Shown here piece by piece: positions 23,040 through 34,060 of a DNA stretch of 64,000 nucleotides. The notes under the pieces were generated by a model. The model worked only from the letters and a program-made list of their open reading frames with translations. It had not been told where the DNA came from and ran no database searches. Position numbers and translations under genes: made by a program. Source of the stretch: Cepaea nemoralis (lineage: Eukaryota; Mollusca; Gastropoda; Stylommatophora; Helicidae); assembly GCA_014155875.1 (NCBI GenBank), contig JACEFZ010028321.1, forward strand, positions 62,001 to 126,000, given 5' to 3'. Position 1 is the stretch's first letter, and every line of letters starts with the position of its first letter.

Positions 23040-23260
23040 GTGATTCGTGAGGCCGCTTACCTGCGCTCGAAACACAGCTGCGACCGATTTGGCAGCAGAC
23101 TTCGCTATGTCTCGCTGGTTTTAATGCGATGGTATGGGAGCCGGTCGTTCAGAAATCAATGGCAAACTACTGAACGTAAACTTGCCAAGACATGAACAAC
23201 AGCAGTGCTGGTGTTGACAGCGATGTCTTGTAATTTGATATGCACAACAAAAGTGGGATA
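23040..23260 (+). mobile_element. SINE sharing the 3' core of the 50191 family
   Basis: The 3' part (AATGGCAAACTACTGAACGT, CTTGCCAAGA, GCTGGTGTTGACAGCGATGT) is shared with the SINEs at 13412 and 50191, while the head differs. This indicates a conserved central/3' domain exchanged between SINE families. Confidence 0.65.
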
Positions 23261-23301
23261 TAGTTTGAAATGAACTGCAACATTCCAGCAACACAAATAA
23301 A

Positions 23302-24597
23302 GGGAGGCTCTATTCGCAATGCATTGCGAATAGAAAAAAATTATATTTGCAATGGATTTGCGAATAGAGAAAAATTATATTCCCAATCGAATTGCGGGAA
23401 GTAACAAACATGTCACAGCGTCTGCTCACTAGTCAAATTTAGTTTGGGCCATTAAGAAGTATAAGAAGGTGGTTAATTTAAATAGGAATGTTCACTGTTG
23501 CGAGTTTAATTCTGCCGAATTCTCCGTATTTTTTAATGAATCACTCTTCTTCTGTCCGTTCTTTTGGCATCCCGTTTTATTTTTACATTACGTTAGTCCT
23601 GTTTAAATATCAAGAATAATTTTTCAGAACAGGTATCCCCAATACAAATAACGATCCCTACAAATAATTCTGTCCCCAGGCGAGTTCAAGAATTGTTAAC
23701 TTTCATTTCTGTACACTTACTGTTACCAGGCATCCATGTTTGTTTACGTTACCGTCCTACTATTTACTATTTATGTCCTGATAATATCACAGCAGTGATG
23801 ATTCTATTAATTTGACACTTTCTATGGCCTCCATTGCATCCTCTCTGAGTGACTCTGTTCTGGTCCAAGCTGACAGTAGTATGCTTCGCCTCAGAGAGAC
23901 ATGACTAGGCAATTCAAAACCAGATTTCGATTGACTGGCCTCATTAATTAATAAATAAACAAGGATAAGGAAATGCTACGCATATAAAGTGCAGGAAACC
24001 CCGGTATATCTGAAGCAGGTGGACAAGAGAGAGGAGAGAGATAGATAACGAAGATAGTGTGAGAGACAGAGATATGAAAAAGATGTATTGAAAGACATTA
24101 AAGAGTGGTAAAGACAAGAAAGGGAGAGGTAGGAGATCGAGACTTAGAGCGAGCGAGAGAGAGAGAAGAACTCGTGTTCGGGTGGCTAAGTTCCTTTCCC
24201 AAGACAACAAAAAGTAGAGGACAGATAAGAACAAGACAAGTGTGCAGGTTCTTGTGCAGCAAGATAAACAACACCTAATACACAAAACCCGTAGAAAACA
24301 TATGCCTAAAGCGAAATCATCAGGCTAGCATTGGTGTCACCGAATTCCTGAAAATGAATTTTAAAAAATGTTGTCTGGCGGGGGAATCGAACCTCAACCT
24401 CCCGTGCACCAGGCGGAGCTACTAACCACTAAGCTACCGAGGACATGTTGATATCAACAGTATATTGTAATATGGACACATGCATAGGAATAATCACGTG
24501 ACCTACTTCGATTGCGAATATAATTTGTTTCTATTCACAATTCCATTGCAAATATAATTTCTTTATATTCGCAATTCCATTGTGAATAGTCACTTCG
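23302..24597. mobile_element. 1.3-kb non-autonomous inverted-repeat DNA transposon, 8-bp duplication
   Basis: Exact 8-bp direct repeats CAAATAAA at 23294-23301 and 24598-24605 flank inverted arms of about 95 bp. Each arm contains two or three palindromic blocks of the type TTCGCAATGGAATTGCGAAT spaced by A/T-rich AAATTATAT. No transposase is encoded. An 8-bp duplication is typical of hAT-type (and some other) transposons. The interior holds a GA-rich stretch (24020-24160) and a tRNA-like sequence. Family name unknown. Confidence 0.75.
24366..24443 (-). repeat. tRNA-like sequence inside the DNA transposon
   Basis: The - strand shows an A box TAGCTTAGTGGTTA and a B box GGTTCGATTCC at tRNA spacing. 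The acceptor ends do not pair well and the anticodon arm is imperfect. It is most likely a tRNA-derived relic or SINE head. Confidence 0.5.
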
Positions 24598-24805
24598 CAA
24601 ATAAATGCTTTACTCACTGTTTGTGCGGTTCGCCTAATAGTGTTGCATTAGACAGTTGAAAGGTTAAAATATGTTATAAGTTTGGTTTTCTGGAACATCC
24701 ATTCTTATATCTGTAAAAGAATATTTTACAAAATAAATAAATAAATGAAGCTTGTTGCATGTCACATGGTGTGTTGGTCATATTGTGCTAGCTAGCCTCA
24801 TATTT

Positions 24806-25055
24806 GTTGGACACATCAGCACTCGAGAGGTGATGTTGTCAATATTGTTTGGACACATCAGCACTCGAGAGGTGGTGTTGTCAATATTGTTTGGACACAT
24901 CAGCACTCGAGAGGTGATATTGTCAATATTGTTTGGACACATCAGCACTCGAGAGGTGATGTTGTCAATATTGTTTGGACACATCAGCACTCGAGAGGTG
25001 ATATTGTCAGTATTGTTTGGACACATCAGCACTCGAGAGGTGATGTTGTCAATAT
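24806..25055 (+). repeat. 42-bp minisatellite, about six units
   Basis: Head-to-tail units TTGGACACATCAGCACTCGA + GAGGTGATRTTGTCAATATTGT. The period is divisible by three, so both strands stay open and produce false ORFs. Confidence 0.95.
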
Positions 25056-25261
25056 AACTCTAGCTGCTTTTACTTCCCAAGACATGCCATGGTGTCCATT
25101 TTAGGCTGTTTTGACCTGAGAGTTCAGGTCTGTCTTTAAACACCACCTAATTGTGAATTTGAACTAATGACTACTGGGCCTGCATGCAAGCATACAAGCC
25201 GCTGCTCTACTGTCATTCCCATAACACAATGTTCTGTTTAGTAAAAAAAAAATGTTTTTAT

Positions 25262-25298
25262 CCCCCCCCCCCCCCTTTTTTTCTTCTCTTCCCCCCCC

Positions 25299-25330
<32 letters not shown>
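25262..25330. repeat. Poly(C)-rich tract
   Basis: Three runs of C, the longest about 30, separated by T-rich spacers. Likely G-quadruplex on the complementary strand. Confidence 0.9.
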
Positions 25331-25802
25331 AGAATCTATTTAAAATTGAGGATTGAGAAATGCTGAATGAGGAACAAGTAGAAAGCTGAATAGCCTGAGG
25401 GATTGTGTGTTTGTCTTTTTTTTTTTTTTAGTCTGCCGTATTTATGTTTTGTTAAAAATATCTTGTTTCTGTGTTGTTACAAAAGTTGACATTAACTGCT
25501 TCCATTTCCAATTGCACCCTTCTCACAGGCTCACCTGTCAGTGTTATTCAACCATTATGTACTATCCCTGGACAGTTTGGTTTTTTTTTTTAGCTAATAT
25601 CTTCTGAGATTTGGCTGAATGTTAACATTGCATATGTATTTATGGGGTTGTCAGCTGGACTAAAATTGCATATAAGTTCTGAGGTGTCTTCACAGATTAA
25701 CCTTCTGTTAAATTCGCAATTTACACTACTTCAGTTGGTGCTATTGCTTGGATTCACATCCCCCCCCCCCCCTAAACACACACACGCGTGCAACACACAC
25801 AC

Positions 25803-25910
25803 ACCGTGTTTCCCCGAAAATAAGACCTACCCCTTTAATAAGCCCTAGCACAATTGTTCAGTATGCTTTTATTATAAGACCTACCCCTAAAATAAACCCT
25901 AGGTAAGATC
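25803..25910. repeat. Probable terminal region of the pogo-like element
   Basis: CCGTGTTTCCCCGAAAATAA followed by two GACCTACCCC repeats. Ends of this CCCCGAAAATAAG type are widespread in animal DNA transposons, and the position upstream of the pogo transposase fits. The matching right end is not seen. Confidence 0.45.
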
Positions 25911-26214
25911 GTCAGCTATAATGAGAGACTTGTTGCCGAATGGCCAGTCGGAGTACAGACGCCACTGGTACGCAGTTGATAATGAACTGATGTGGTTCAT
26001 AATTCAATATGTCACTCGTGCTAAATAAAGAAGCAAAAATCTGGCTCCAGCAATTTCGTGTCGCTTTTGTGTGTCCCATCATTCTTAAGTCTTATAATTT
26101 TTGTTGCCACACCTGTCTCGTAAGTCTTCAGTTAACACTTGATTTAAAGGTAGACTTCAGGGAATAATATTTTGACACCCAAACAAGACAAGTGCAAAAA
26201 TAAAGAGCTATTCT

Positions 26215-27480
26215 GTCAATTATAAGAAAGGATTCATTGAAGACTCCCGGAGCAAGAATCTTATGGCTTTCTTCAAAGAGAAGAAGCTTGATCTCCGAGT
26301 GGTTCGATATTGGCGAGCAGAGTACAACAACCTCAGTCAGCAGGTGGAAGAAGGAAATGCTAAGAAGCTCAAGTGTGGATCAGGTCGGCAACCATTATTT
26401 TCTGAACTAGAAATCTGTGAATGGATTGCTGACAGGAGAGCAGAGACTGGTTTTGTGCAGGGCTGATATTTGAGCATTTGCCCTTGCAATGACATCACAT
26501 TTCAAAATACTCCCAGAAGAATTCAAAGCATCGCAAAACTGGCTGAATAGCTTCCTTCAGCGATATAAACTGTCTCTAAGAAGATTGACAACTCTGTTCA
26601 AGTTGGATACTGAAATTATTAAATGTGCACTTGCATTCAAGTACTTTGTTGATGACGTCGGCTTTTCTAAATACCAACTCTCCAACATGATTGATATGGA
26701 TAAAACTGCCGTGTTATGGGCTTAGAATCTCAAATGTCAATTGATCAGATGGGTGTCTCGTCAATCTACATTTCATACACTGGCTACAAAAGTGCATGTG
26801 TGACCTGTATTTTGGGGCAGTTTGTCTGGATGGAAGGAAAGCCCCCCCCTCCCCCTCCTCCTCCTCCTCCTCCTCTGATCATCACTAAGGGCAAGAATGA
26901 TAAGACTGAATGTTTCAGGCAATTATGTTCTTGAAACCGAAAAATCCTGGTGCACACAAGCAGTTATAAGGAAGTGGGTCGATTTAATGCTGCCTCCTGT
27001 TTTGTGAGGTGGTCAACGGGGTCTGCTAGTTAATGGGGTTCAGCCAGCACTCACTGCGCTACAGACAGAGAGAAGAATAGATAAAATAATGATTCCTGCA
27101 GGAATGACTTCTTATCTCCAGACTGATACTGCAATAAACAAGCCATTCAAGGACCATTTGCGCATAGAAATCAACTACTACATTGAAAATAGAATGGAGA
27201 GAAATCAGTGTGGAAACTGAAGCCTAGTTTGCAGGAGGTCATGACTTGAGTGATGAATTCATGGGATACAATCACTGACAGCTGTGTTATCAATCCACTA
27301 TGAGCAGGCTGCATGGACAAGAAATGCTCATTTAAGGAAAGCTTTATTGCTGGACATGAGAGACTGGGACCAATGGTTCTACAGGAAATGGAGTCACAAG
27401 AAATTCAGGCCGGAATTCAGGATTTGGAGAGTTATGACAATGTTCCAGAAGAAAATGACATGGCTGTATTTCTGTATTTG
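26215..27480 (+). pseudogene. Pogo/Tigger-like transposase, broken
   Basis: The N-terminal DNA-binding region is well preserved at 26215-26466 (NYKKGFIEDSRSKNLMAFF, VVRYWRAEYNNLSQQVEEG, SGRQPLFSELEICEWI). A second CENP-B-type block follows at 26489-26725 (EEFKASQNWLNSFLQRYKLS, FSKYQLSNMIDMDKTAV, containing the first catalytic Asp). A block with SSIYISYTGYKSACVTC comes next, into which an 11-residue proline run ((CCT)n, 26842-26876) is inserted. The end carries NKPFKDHLRIEINYYIENRM and CSFKESFIAGHERLGPMVLQ. Several frameshifts break it. The expected VWDS segment with the second Asp is replaced near 27020, so it cannot be active. Confidence 0.8.
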
Positions 27481-27532
27481 AATAACTGTACAATTTTGTA
27501 CATGAATAAATATACATTTGTGTGTGTGTGTA

Positions 27533-27555
27533 ATATATATATATATATATATATA
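27533..27555. repeat. (TA)n microsatellite
   Basis: TA run joined to the start of a TAGCTGACC element copy. Confidence 0.95.
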
Positions 27556-28205
27556 CTAGCTGATCCGGCCTGTCTTCGCCCAGGCCATGGCGGGGATCTG
27601 TCTGTCTGTGTCTACTTGTCTGTCTGTCTGACCCAGCCCGGCTTCACCCAGCTCCTGGTGGGGAGCATCTCATTTAATTCATATAAGTAGTCATATAAGC
27701 TCCCGTTCCCGACTATCTGTCTGTCTGACCCAGCCCGGCTTCACCCAGTCCCTGGTGGGGAGCATCTCGTTTAATTAATATAAGTAGTCATATAAGTTCC
27801 CGTTCCCGGCTGTCTGTCTGTTTGTCTGTCTGTCTGCCCGTCCGGTCGTCCGTCTCTCCCTCCGTCTATCTCACCCTCTCTATCTATCGGGTCAGATCTA
27901 TCTATCTATCTATCTCTATCTATCTATCTACCAGCCAGGGGACTTAACCTAAGATATAGCAATGCTACTAAAAGTTATGTCCCTTTATATATTATTTCTT
28001 ATGTTAGGTCATGTACTTTAATTATTAAATTTTAATAAGTAAATAGCTGATTCTACAATAAAAAACTATGACAGTTGGTTGCACGGGAATGAAAAGAAGA
28101 TGTGTAGAAAATTTCATCTCAATCGGATGGACCGTTATCGAACGCATCAAATACATCCCTACGCACATACATACATACATTGTGTTTTATAGATATAGAT
28201 ATATA
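27553..28205 (+). mobile_element. TAGCTGACC element, copy 3
   Basis: Starts ACTAGCTGATCCGGCCTGTC next to (TA)n. It has three internal units with GGGGAGCATCT, TCTG/TCTA-rich joints, and the 3' part GTGTAGAAAATTTCATCTCA, ending with a CATACATACATA tail. Confidence 0.75.
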
Positions 28206-28212
28206 TATATAT

Positions 28213-28655
28213 CTCTTCTTCTTCTTCTTCAGCGTTCCGAGCCATTGAGGTTCTTTGCTGCAGATAAAATCCGTCTCCATTTGTCTTTCTGGTTGACCTT
28301 CTCTTGCCAGTCGTTGATTCAAAGTGCTTGTAGTTCTGTATATATGCTATCTCTCCACTGTCTTCTTGGTCTACCTCGGGGTCTACGGTAATTTATTTCC
28401 TGAGTGTAAGCGAGTTTTGTTTCCCTATTATCTTCCATTCTTTCTATATGCCCCAGCCATTGTAGTCTATTAGCCTTTATGATACCAGTGATTAGCGGGG
28501 ACTTGAACAGATCATAAATGTCTTTGTTACTTCTTCTTTGCCACTCTCCAATTTGTGTATCCCTAATGGGTCCAAAGATGCGTTTTAAAACTTTGTTCTC
28601 AAAGGTTTGTAATACCTTCGTCTCCTTTCTTTGTACTCCAGGTTTTAGAGCCATA
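28213..28655 (-). mobile_element. GAA-tailed LINE, reverse 3' end
   Basis: The (TTC)n tail is at 28213-28230 on this strand. The - strand frame 28660-28319 and its continuation contain LQTFENKVLKRIFGPIRDTQ, SPLITGIIKANRLQWLGHIE and RRPRGRPRRQWRD. Same family as 9643 and 52010. Confidence 0.85.
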
Positions 28656-28659
28656 CACA

Positions 28660-28860
28660 CTATGTGTAGATATCTTGTCCCAGAAGATTGGGCACTACTT
28701 GTAGATTTCTTGTCCCAGAAGATTGGGTACTACATGTAGATTTCTTGTCCCAGAAGATTGGGCACTGCATGTAGATCTCTTGTCTCAGGAGATGGGCACT
28801 GCATGTCATGTAGATCTCTTGTCCCAGGAGATGAGTGCAGCATGTAGTTCTCTTGCTGTG
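28660..28860 (+). repeat. ~36-bp minisatellite, five to six units
   Basis: Units of the type TCTTGTCCCAGAAGATTGGG followed by CACTGCATGTAGAT. Confidence 0.9.
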
Positions 28861-29143
28861 TGAAATACTACAATAGTTAGTTCCCACTGCCTATGCTTCC
28901 ATCATATGGATGGGTGCTGGATGTGGCGGATGATCTCCAGATGGATGAATTGGACACAGGACATCTTGCTTATGATTGAGAAGTTTTCCAGAAGGTTGTT
29001 ATGGGAGCGAGTTTCTGCAAAGGACATGCTACTGAATGAATACTTCCATCATAGGACCCCTGTAACCAATGATTGGGTTATGGGTTAATTTGATATATTT
29101 TACAAGGAAAATAACAAGTAAAGGACTCCTTTACATGCCTTAA

Positions 29144-29837
29144 CCCTTTACAGGGCAGACGCTTGTCCGTTTTGTAGCCCTGAACGGGCAAGATTTTTTC
29201 AGGTTCTGTAAAAATTTCGGGTCGCGTTAGTAAAAACATAACAAACAAGGTGTTAGTCAACCGATTTTAGTTAAATAAACAACACAATGAAGGGAAAAGC
29301 ATGCAGAATATGTTACTCACGTGATTGTTGCCGGTAATCCATATATGAACACAAATATTTACGAAATACGGCATGTTTGTGATTTTCCGTCATCTATACA
29401 GCAATTCACAAACACATTTTCAGAATCATAATCACTTTCTTTAAAGTCCGACTCACGACTGCTAATGCAAAGTAACGCTTTGCACTGATATCTAGCTCCG
29501 ATTAATAATCAACTTCGTGCCCTTTAATGTCATTTAAATTGAACAGAGCGAAATCTCGGCTATCACTTGAAGAATCGCCGAAATCCATTTTGAAAAACAG
29601 CGTAAAACTCCCAAAAACTATCAAAACAAGTCCGTAAAAGTCTGTTCAAAGTCATTGTAGCGCGTTTACAAATGGCGGCCACGTTGTCATGCTATCGGCG
29701 AAAGTGAAAGTAGCCAACGGAAGTGTCGGAAAGCCGAGAGATCGCGTTTTTACAATGCATAATAGTATCGGCCGGAATCGGACGCTACGCTCGTATTTAG
29801 AGATCGGCCGGTAACGGACGCTATGCCTTGTAAAGGG
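29144..29837 (-). mobile_element. 694-bp piggyBac derivative
   Basis: Inserted at TTAA (29140-29143 and 29838-29841), with inverted ends CCCTTTACAGGGCA and CCCTTTACAAGGCA. Both features define the piggyBac superfamily. On the - strand a leader of about 250 bp is followed by a short ORF MDFGDSSSDSRDFALFNLND that stops after about 28 codons. This looks like the acidic N-terminus of a transposase, with the rest deleted. Two subterminal CGGCCGG(T)AA-type repeats lie near the right end. A truncated second copy is at 62112-62622. Confidence 0.9.
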
Positions 29838-29841
29838 TTAA

Positions 29842-30187
29842 GGCACATTGAACACATGGTGCTAGAGCCATGTCTTATAGAGCAGTCGTCACTGCGCGGG
29901 TGATGTGGTCAGTGTCACATCTTTATTTCCTGGCACCCATGTAGGCTGGGGTGACCTTGACACCCAGGTCTATTTTAAACATTTGAATCCAGCAAACAGA
30001 CAGGATGTAAATACATAACTGCTTGTTGTTCATGTTTATCAGTGTCATTATTGCGGAAAATAAGTAATCTTAATGCTTGCATACTTCATTTATTCACTTG
30101 TATGGTTTATATTACTTGCTCTTGAGTTTTACTAATAACTAAACATTGTATTCAAATGTTTATATTTGATCATCACTCAATTTGCAG
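29842..30187. other. Upstream of the first visible host exon
   Basis: No promoter element can be called with confidence. A likely splice acceptor TCAATTTGCAG ends at 30187, so the 5' untranslated region probably continues in exons upstream that I cannot identify. Confidence 0.4.
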
Positions 30188-30217
30188 TTGAACTAGAACA
30201 TCGTACGACTATTTGCA

Positions 30218-30483
30218 ATGCCTGCTATTAAGAAAAAGTGGATAAAAGCCAGTCAGGATGGTGGGGCTACTACACCTGAAGATGATAATGATGATGTCCT
30301 TGGTGACGAAGACAAAGATCATGGAACCACTACTGAAACTGTCAGTTCAGCAACAACAAAACCTAAGAAACGACCAGCTCAGTCATCACCACACCATAAT
30401 TTATTGCGAGGATTAGACGCAGAAGTCCTGTTAGAAAAGCGAAAACGTTTCACTCCTCCATCAGAATTAAAGCTGTCAGAGTG
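30218..30483 (+). CDS. HP1BP3-like gene, first coding exon
   Basis: Starts with Met after an in-frame stop (TAG at 30194), which fixes the start. The translation begins MPAIKKKWIKASQDGG, has an acidic stretch DDNDDVLGDEDKDHG, a Lys/Pro-rich KPKKRPAQSS that could be a nuclear localisation signal, and ends ELKLSEW across the junction. The exon probably starts at 30188 after a TTTGCAG acceptor. The donor is GTG|GTAAGT, leaving two bases of a Trp codon that the next exon completes. Composition suggests a disordered, nuclear N-terminus. Confidence 0.8.
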
Positions 30484-30659
30484 GTAAGTCAACAAGATTG
30501 TTACTCAAACTTGGCCAAACATTTAAATAAATTGTAGGCATTTCTTTTTTAAAAGTCATATTTAATTTAAATTGAAATTGTCAGTGTCCGATGAAGATTT
30601 AAAAATATAAATTGTCACCTTTCATGTGTTGTTTTTATTTATTAATTTCTTCAGTCTTA

Positions 30660-32800
30660 AGCATTTCTTTTATCATGGCAACAACATTGGCTGTCAATAT
30701 CAGTGGAACAAAGACAACATATGCAATCTTCGCTTGTCCAACAAGCCTCAATGGTCGTAGTTAGGTGTATCTTTCAATCAGTGTCTTACTTAGTGGCAAT
30801 ACATATTATCAAACATTGTAAAAGCAAGAACATGAATGGCAGTTACAGAAAACAAATTTGCTGGAACAATTTTGGGAGCTGATGCAAGTATATTGAAAAC
30901 ATTAGACACCAGCCGAGTATAATCAGCTTTGGACTGTGACATATTGCATGGTCTAATTTGCCTAAAGTTGTAAACTCTGCAGACTATGAAATCAGGTGCT
31001 AGAATAATTACACTTGACATAGAAACCACACTTGTCTCTAAATTTGAAACAGCACTGCAACTTGTAACAGATAGAAAAGAAAACAAGATTCTTTAACAAA
31101 AGAAACAGAACAATTCAAGACATGTTGATAAACTTGTGCACATTTGAATACACAAGCCAGAAAAAAATGTTAACTGAACTGGACCAGTTTTGTGACAGAC
31201 TTCAGCAACCCATTAAAAGGGAATTCTAATCTCCATCCAAAATCAGCCCAGTGCTGCAGTCAATTTCAAAGTGAGATAACCTTGAGCAAATTAAAGCTTA
31301 TTCCTCTCTCCTCCGCCTACAGTCAGATATATTACATCCCATAAAGAAATCAAATTGTGAAACCATGGATGATTCTCTGAGATAATAGGTGGCATAGAGG
31401 GCAGCACAAGCAAGAACCAAGATTGTCAGAAACCTGGCTCGCGTCCTCCTCTCACACACTGGCTTCAGACAGATAAATATTATTGGAAGAAATCACTCCA
31501 CTCTGAGACTGGCAGGAAATGCTTCCTGTACCACTTTTATTACAGTATAACGTATTAAAGAGCCATCTCACCACACGTTCGTTCACTACACAATTCACAC
31601 CGAACTACACTCTATTACAGACTGCCAAACACTGGGTCTGCCATCGTTACATACAACCATTCATCTCTCGAACAATCAGGCCATTCTCCTGTCTTGCAAA
31701 GCTATCACAGTTAGCCAATAGCTAGTCCACAGTCACACACGCCAGTCACATCTATTCGTCAAGCACTATCGCTCTATCATCCAGCCCCGTCTAATCTCAA
31801 CATGTCTGTGCTCGTCGGTCGTCGCACACATTCTGTCCTGCTGTGTCCAGTCTTCCCCCAGTCACGCGGATCTATCCACGGGCTTCTTGCCTGAACTCTA
31901 GTCGCTCGGGCCGTGGCATCTCTGTCCTGCGTAGTTTCCCAGCTAAAAGTCTGTGGGCGCTTGTGACCTGTCTTAAGTCACTGTCTATTGACTAGCTGTC
32001 ACTCTGTCTTTTCATGCCTGACTTAGGACTTTGACAAAGATGATACAGAACAGCAATCCATAGCACAGAACCATAAATAAGACCACAACCCCAATATGCA
32101 CTAGATGCATCTTTACATGAATGGCTGTGCTAAACATTCTGTAGAAAATGGAAGTATAGCAATCTACACCATATTAAAAAATTGTACCGAAAAGAAAGCT
32201 ATCAGTACCAGAAGGGAGATACTCGGACATCTGCACAGAAGTGAAGGTAGGAAGAGCTTCGTTTGCCCAAATAGTGCTCTTTACAGATGATCTGTTTGTT
32301 ATCTCTGCATTACAAACACCAAGAAAGAAAGACCTCACCAAATTACATGAAATATCCTCTGCCTCACACTTTCAACTGAACCTTGATTTCATGGTTCTGG
32401 TTTCCTGTCAAATAAGAAGAAAGGGAGGCAGATAGGCTAGCATAAAAGAGGGGAAATTAACAAGAATAACATATACAACATGATTAAAGCAACCCTCCAA
32501 CACACCTACCACAATGGAAAATACTCATCCAAGAATTTATGAATCCTATCATAAATCATTACCTTCATAGAATTGAACAAGTAATAATTTTGTGACATCT
32601 CTTGGGCCACAGTAGAGTCAGGGATCACTTCTTTGGCAAATTAAAAATTGGTACTACCAATGAATGCCTGTCTAGGAGGAGACAGAATGACTGCTGACTA
32701 CATACTGCAAGACTACAAGGACCATCATGGATGCTTCTGGCCGACATCAAGAACATATTAAGAAAAACGATATGGCAGTCTGGAAGATTTGCAGTTAACT
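30660..32800 (+). mobile_element. Old RNase H-type LINE in intron 1, split by a solo LTR
   Basis: Decayed + strand blocks are MKSGARIITLDIETTLVSK and LETALQL-like text at about 30985-31080 (region after the RT), an RNase H relic at 32080-32430 (LHEWLC to FTDDLFVISALQTP), and a C-terminal zinc-region relic at about 32640-32790. Many stops make this the oldest-looking LINE here. It lies in the sense direction inside the intron. Confidence 0.6.
31424..32036. mobile_element. Solo LTR, 613 bp, with 5-bp duplication
   Basis: Starts TGTCAGAAACC and ends GACTTTGACA, so the tips TGTCA/TGACA are inverted, as in LTRs. The 5-bp direct repeat AAGAT flanks it (31419-31423 and 32037-32041). It is C/T-rich on the + strand, unlike the surrounding A-rich LINE relic, and encodes nothing. 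Left behind by recombination between two LTRs. The family cannot be named. Confidence 0.75.
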
Positions 32801-33117
32801 GTAATGTTTATTGTAAGCATTCATGTTTTAGAATATAAGAAGAAATCATCACTTATTAAATTGTCAGTTTAATATTATTTTTATAAGCCTGCAAGAAATG
32901 GCAAACTTCTGGAGTAGTTTGGGCTGACATGTTTGTTATCCTGTTTTAAAGAATATAAAATGTATTGATGCCTTTATTAGAATAGCAAGACTCAGTCAAT
33001 TTAGTAGAAATACTTCCAAGTTGTGATAGAATAAATATTGATAACATATCAGTTGACAGGTTTTCTAGTAACAAGTTATTTATATTAGTATGACTGAAAG
33101 TGTTTCATACATTTCAG

Positions 33118-33241
33118 GTTAGACAATAACCTAGAGAAGCGCACAGAGGAGACCCTTTATCTACCACATCTGTACAAGTATTATACAGAACTGTGCCAGG
33201 CTGATGGGTCTGACATCTTGGATGTTCCAGAATTTAACAGA
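33118..33241 (+). CDS. HP1BP3-like gene, coding exon 2 (RFX-like helix pair)
   Basis: The acceptor is TTTCAG|G and completes Trp. It encodes LDNNLEKRTEETLYLPHLYK and continues YYTELCQADGSDILDVPEF. With the preceding W, the spacing of Trp-Leu, a Pro-x-Leu-Tyr-x-x-Tyr, a Cys and a Phe resembles the RFX/primase-C-type winged helix (WLxxN, then PxxxLYxxYxxxC, then F). The donor is AGA|GTGAGT, phase 0. HP1BP3 proteins I know are not described with this segment, so either it is a lineage feature or my comparison is too generous. Confidence 0.75.
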
Positions 33242-34060
33242 GTGAGTCATACAGCAAATTACATTGCACTGTTTCGTCTAGCCTGTGCCCCAGTACATCA
33301 GGCTTTATCAGATATTTTTGTGGGTGGTTTGTTTGTTCTAGCTATTCTGCCTGCAAGGAAGCAAGTTTTTTTGTCTCACTTCATCTCATCCATATCCATG
33401 GATCTGTCTGGCACAAGAAACTCTGCCATTAGTTAGCCATGCTACTGTAAGCATAGCTATCGTGATCAATGGGACACACAAATCTATTTGCTGCTACTAG
33501 GTAGAGACATGGAGGGGAATGTTCTTTCTCCTGTTGCATTTAACTCATAAGAGTATTAACCTGAACTATCACTGCATTTAGTGGAGGAGTGGGAGATTTG
33601 TTATAGTTTTTGTGACAATCTGTTAAATTGTCAAAACCTGTTATATATCACAGGTGTGGATTTTTTTTTCAAAATATGAACAGGATGATATACTTTCCCC
33701 TAATCATAGGGTAGTGAATTGACCATCAAGCCATCTCAGATCAGAGCAAAAAACTAAGGATCCATGTGTATGCAGCACATTAAAAAGACCTGAAGATTAT
33801 AAAATGGTAAAGAGTAGCGAGCCCTATCTTCATTTTAATTTTGAGTATTTACAAATGATACTGCCACAGTAGATAGGCCTTGAAATTCAAAATCTAATGG
33901 TACCTCAATGATGCCTGTATGTCACTTATAAGTGAAGATATTCACATCTTTGTGAAGGTGAGACGAGTTGCAATTTCTCATTCTATTCACCCGTAATGAG
34001 AGCTCTCTAGTGTGTCCCTTTCCTCCAATCAGCGACACTCGCTAGTATCTGTACGTCTAT
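33242..34060. other. Intron 2, first part: nothing recognised
   Basis: AT-rich sequence without array or element; the 72-codon frame at 33218-33436 is exon 2 read through its donor. Confidence 0.5.

Noticed and set aside
23944..24285. 113-codon Leu/Ser-rich - ORF
   Set aside because: Low-complexity reading of a GA-rich stretch inside the DNA transposon.
24366..24443. tRNA gene
   Set aside because: A and B boxes are good but the acceptor and anticodon stems do not pair properly; better explained as a tRNA-derived relic.
24806..25055. CRISPR-like array
   Set aside because: Repeats are contiguous with no variable spacers, and the sequence is animal. The same applies to 43681-45545 and 61480-63097.
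24752..25057. 101-codon + and 84-codon - ORFs
   Set aside because: Both come from the 42-bp minisatellite.
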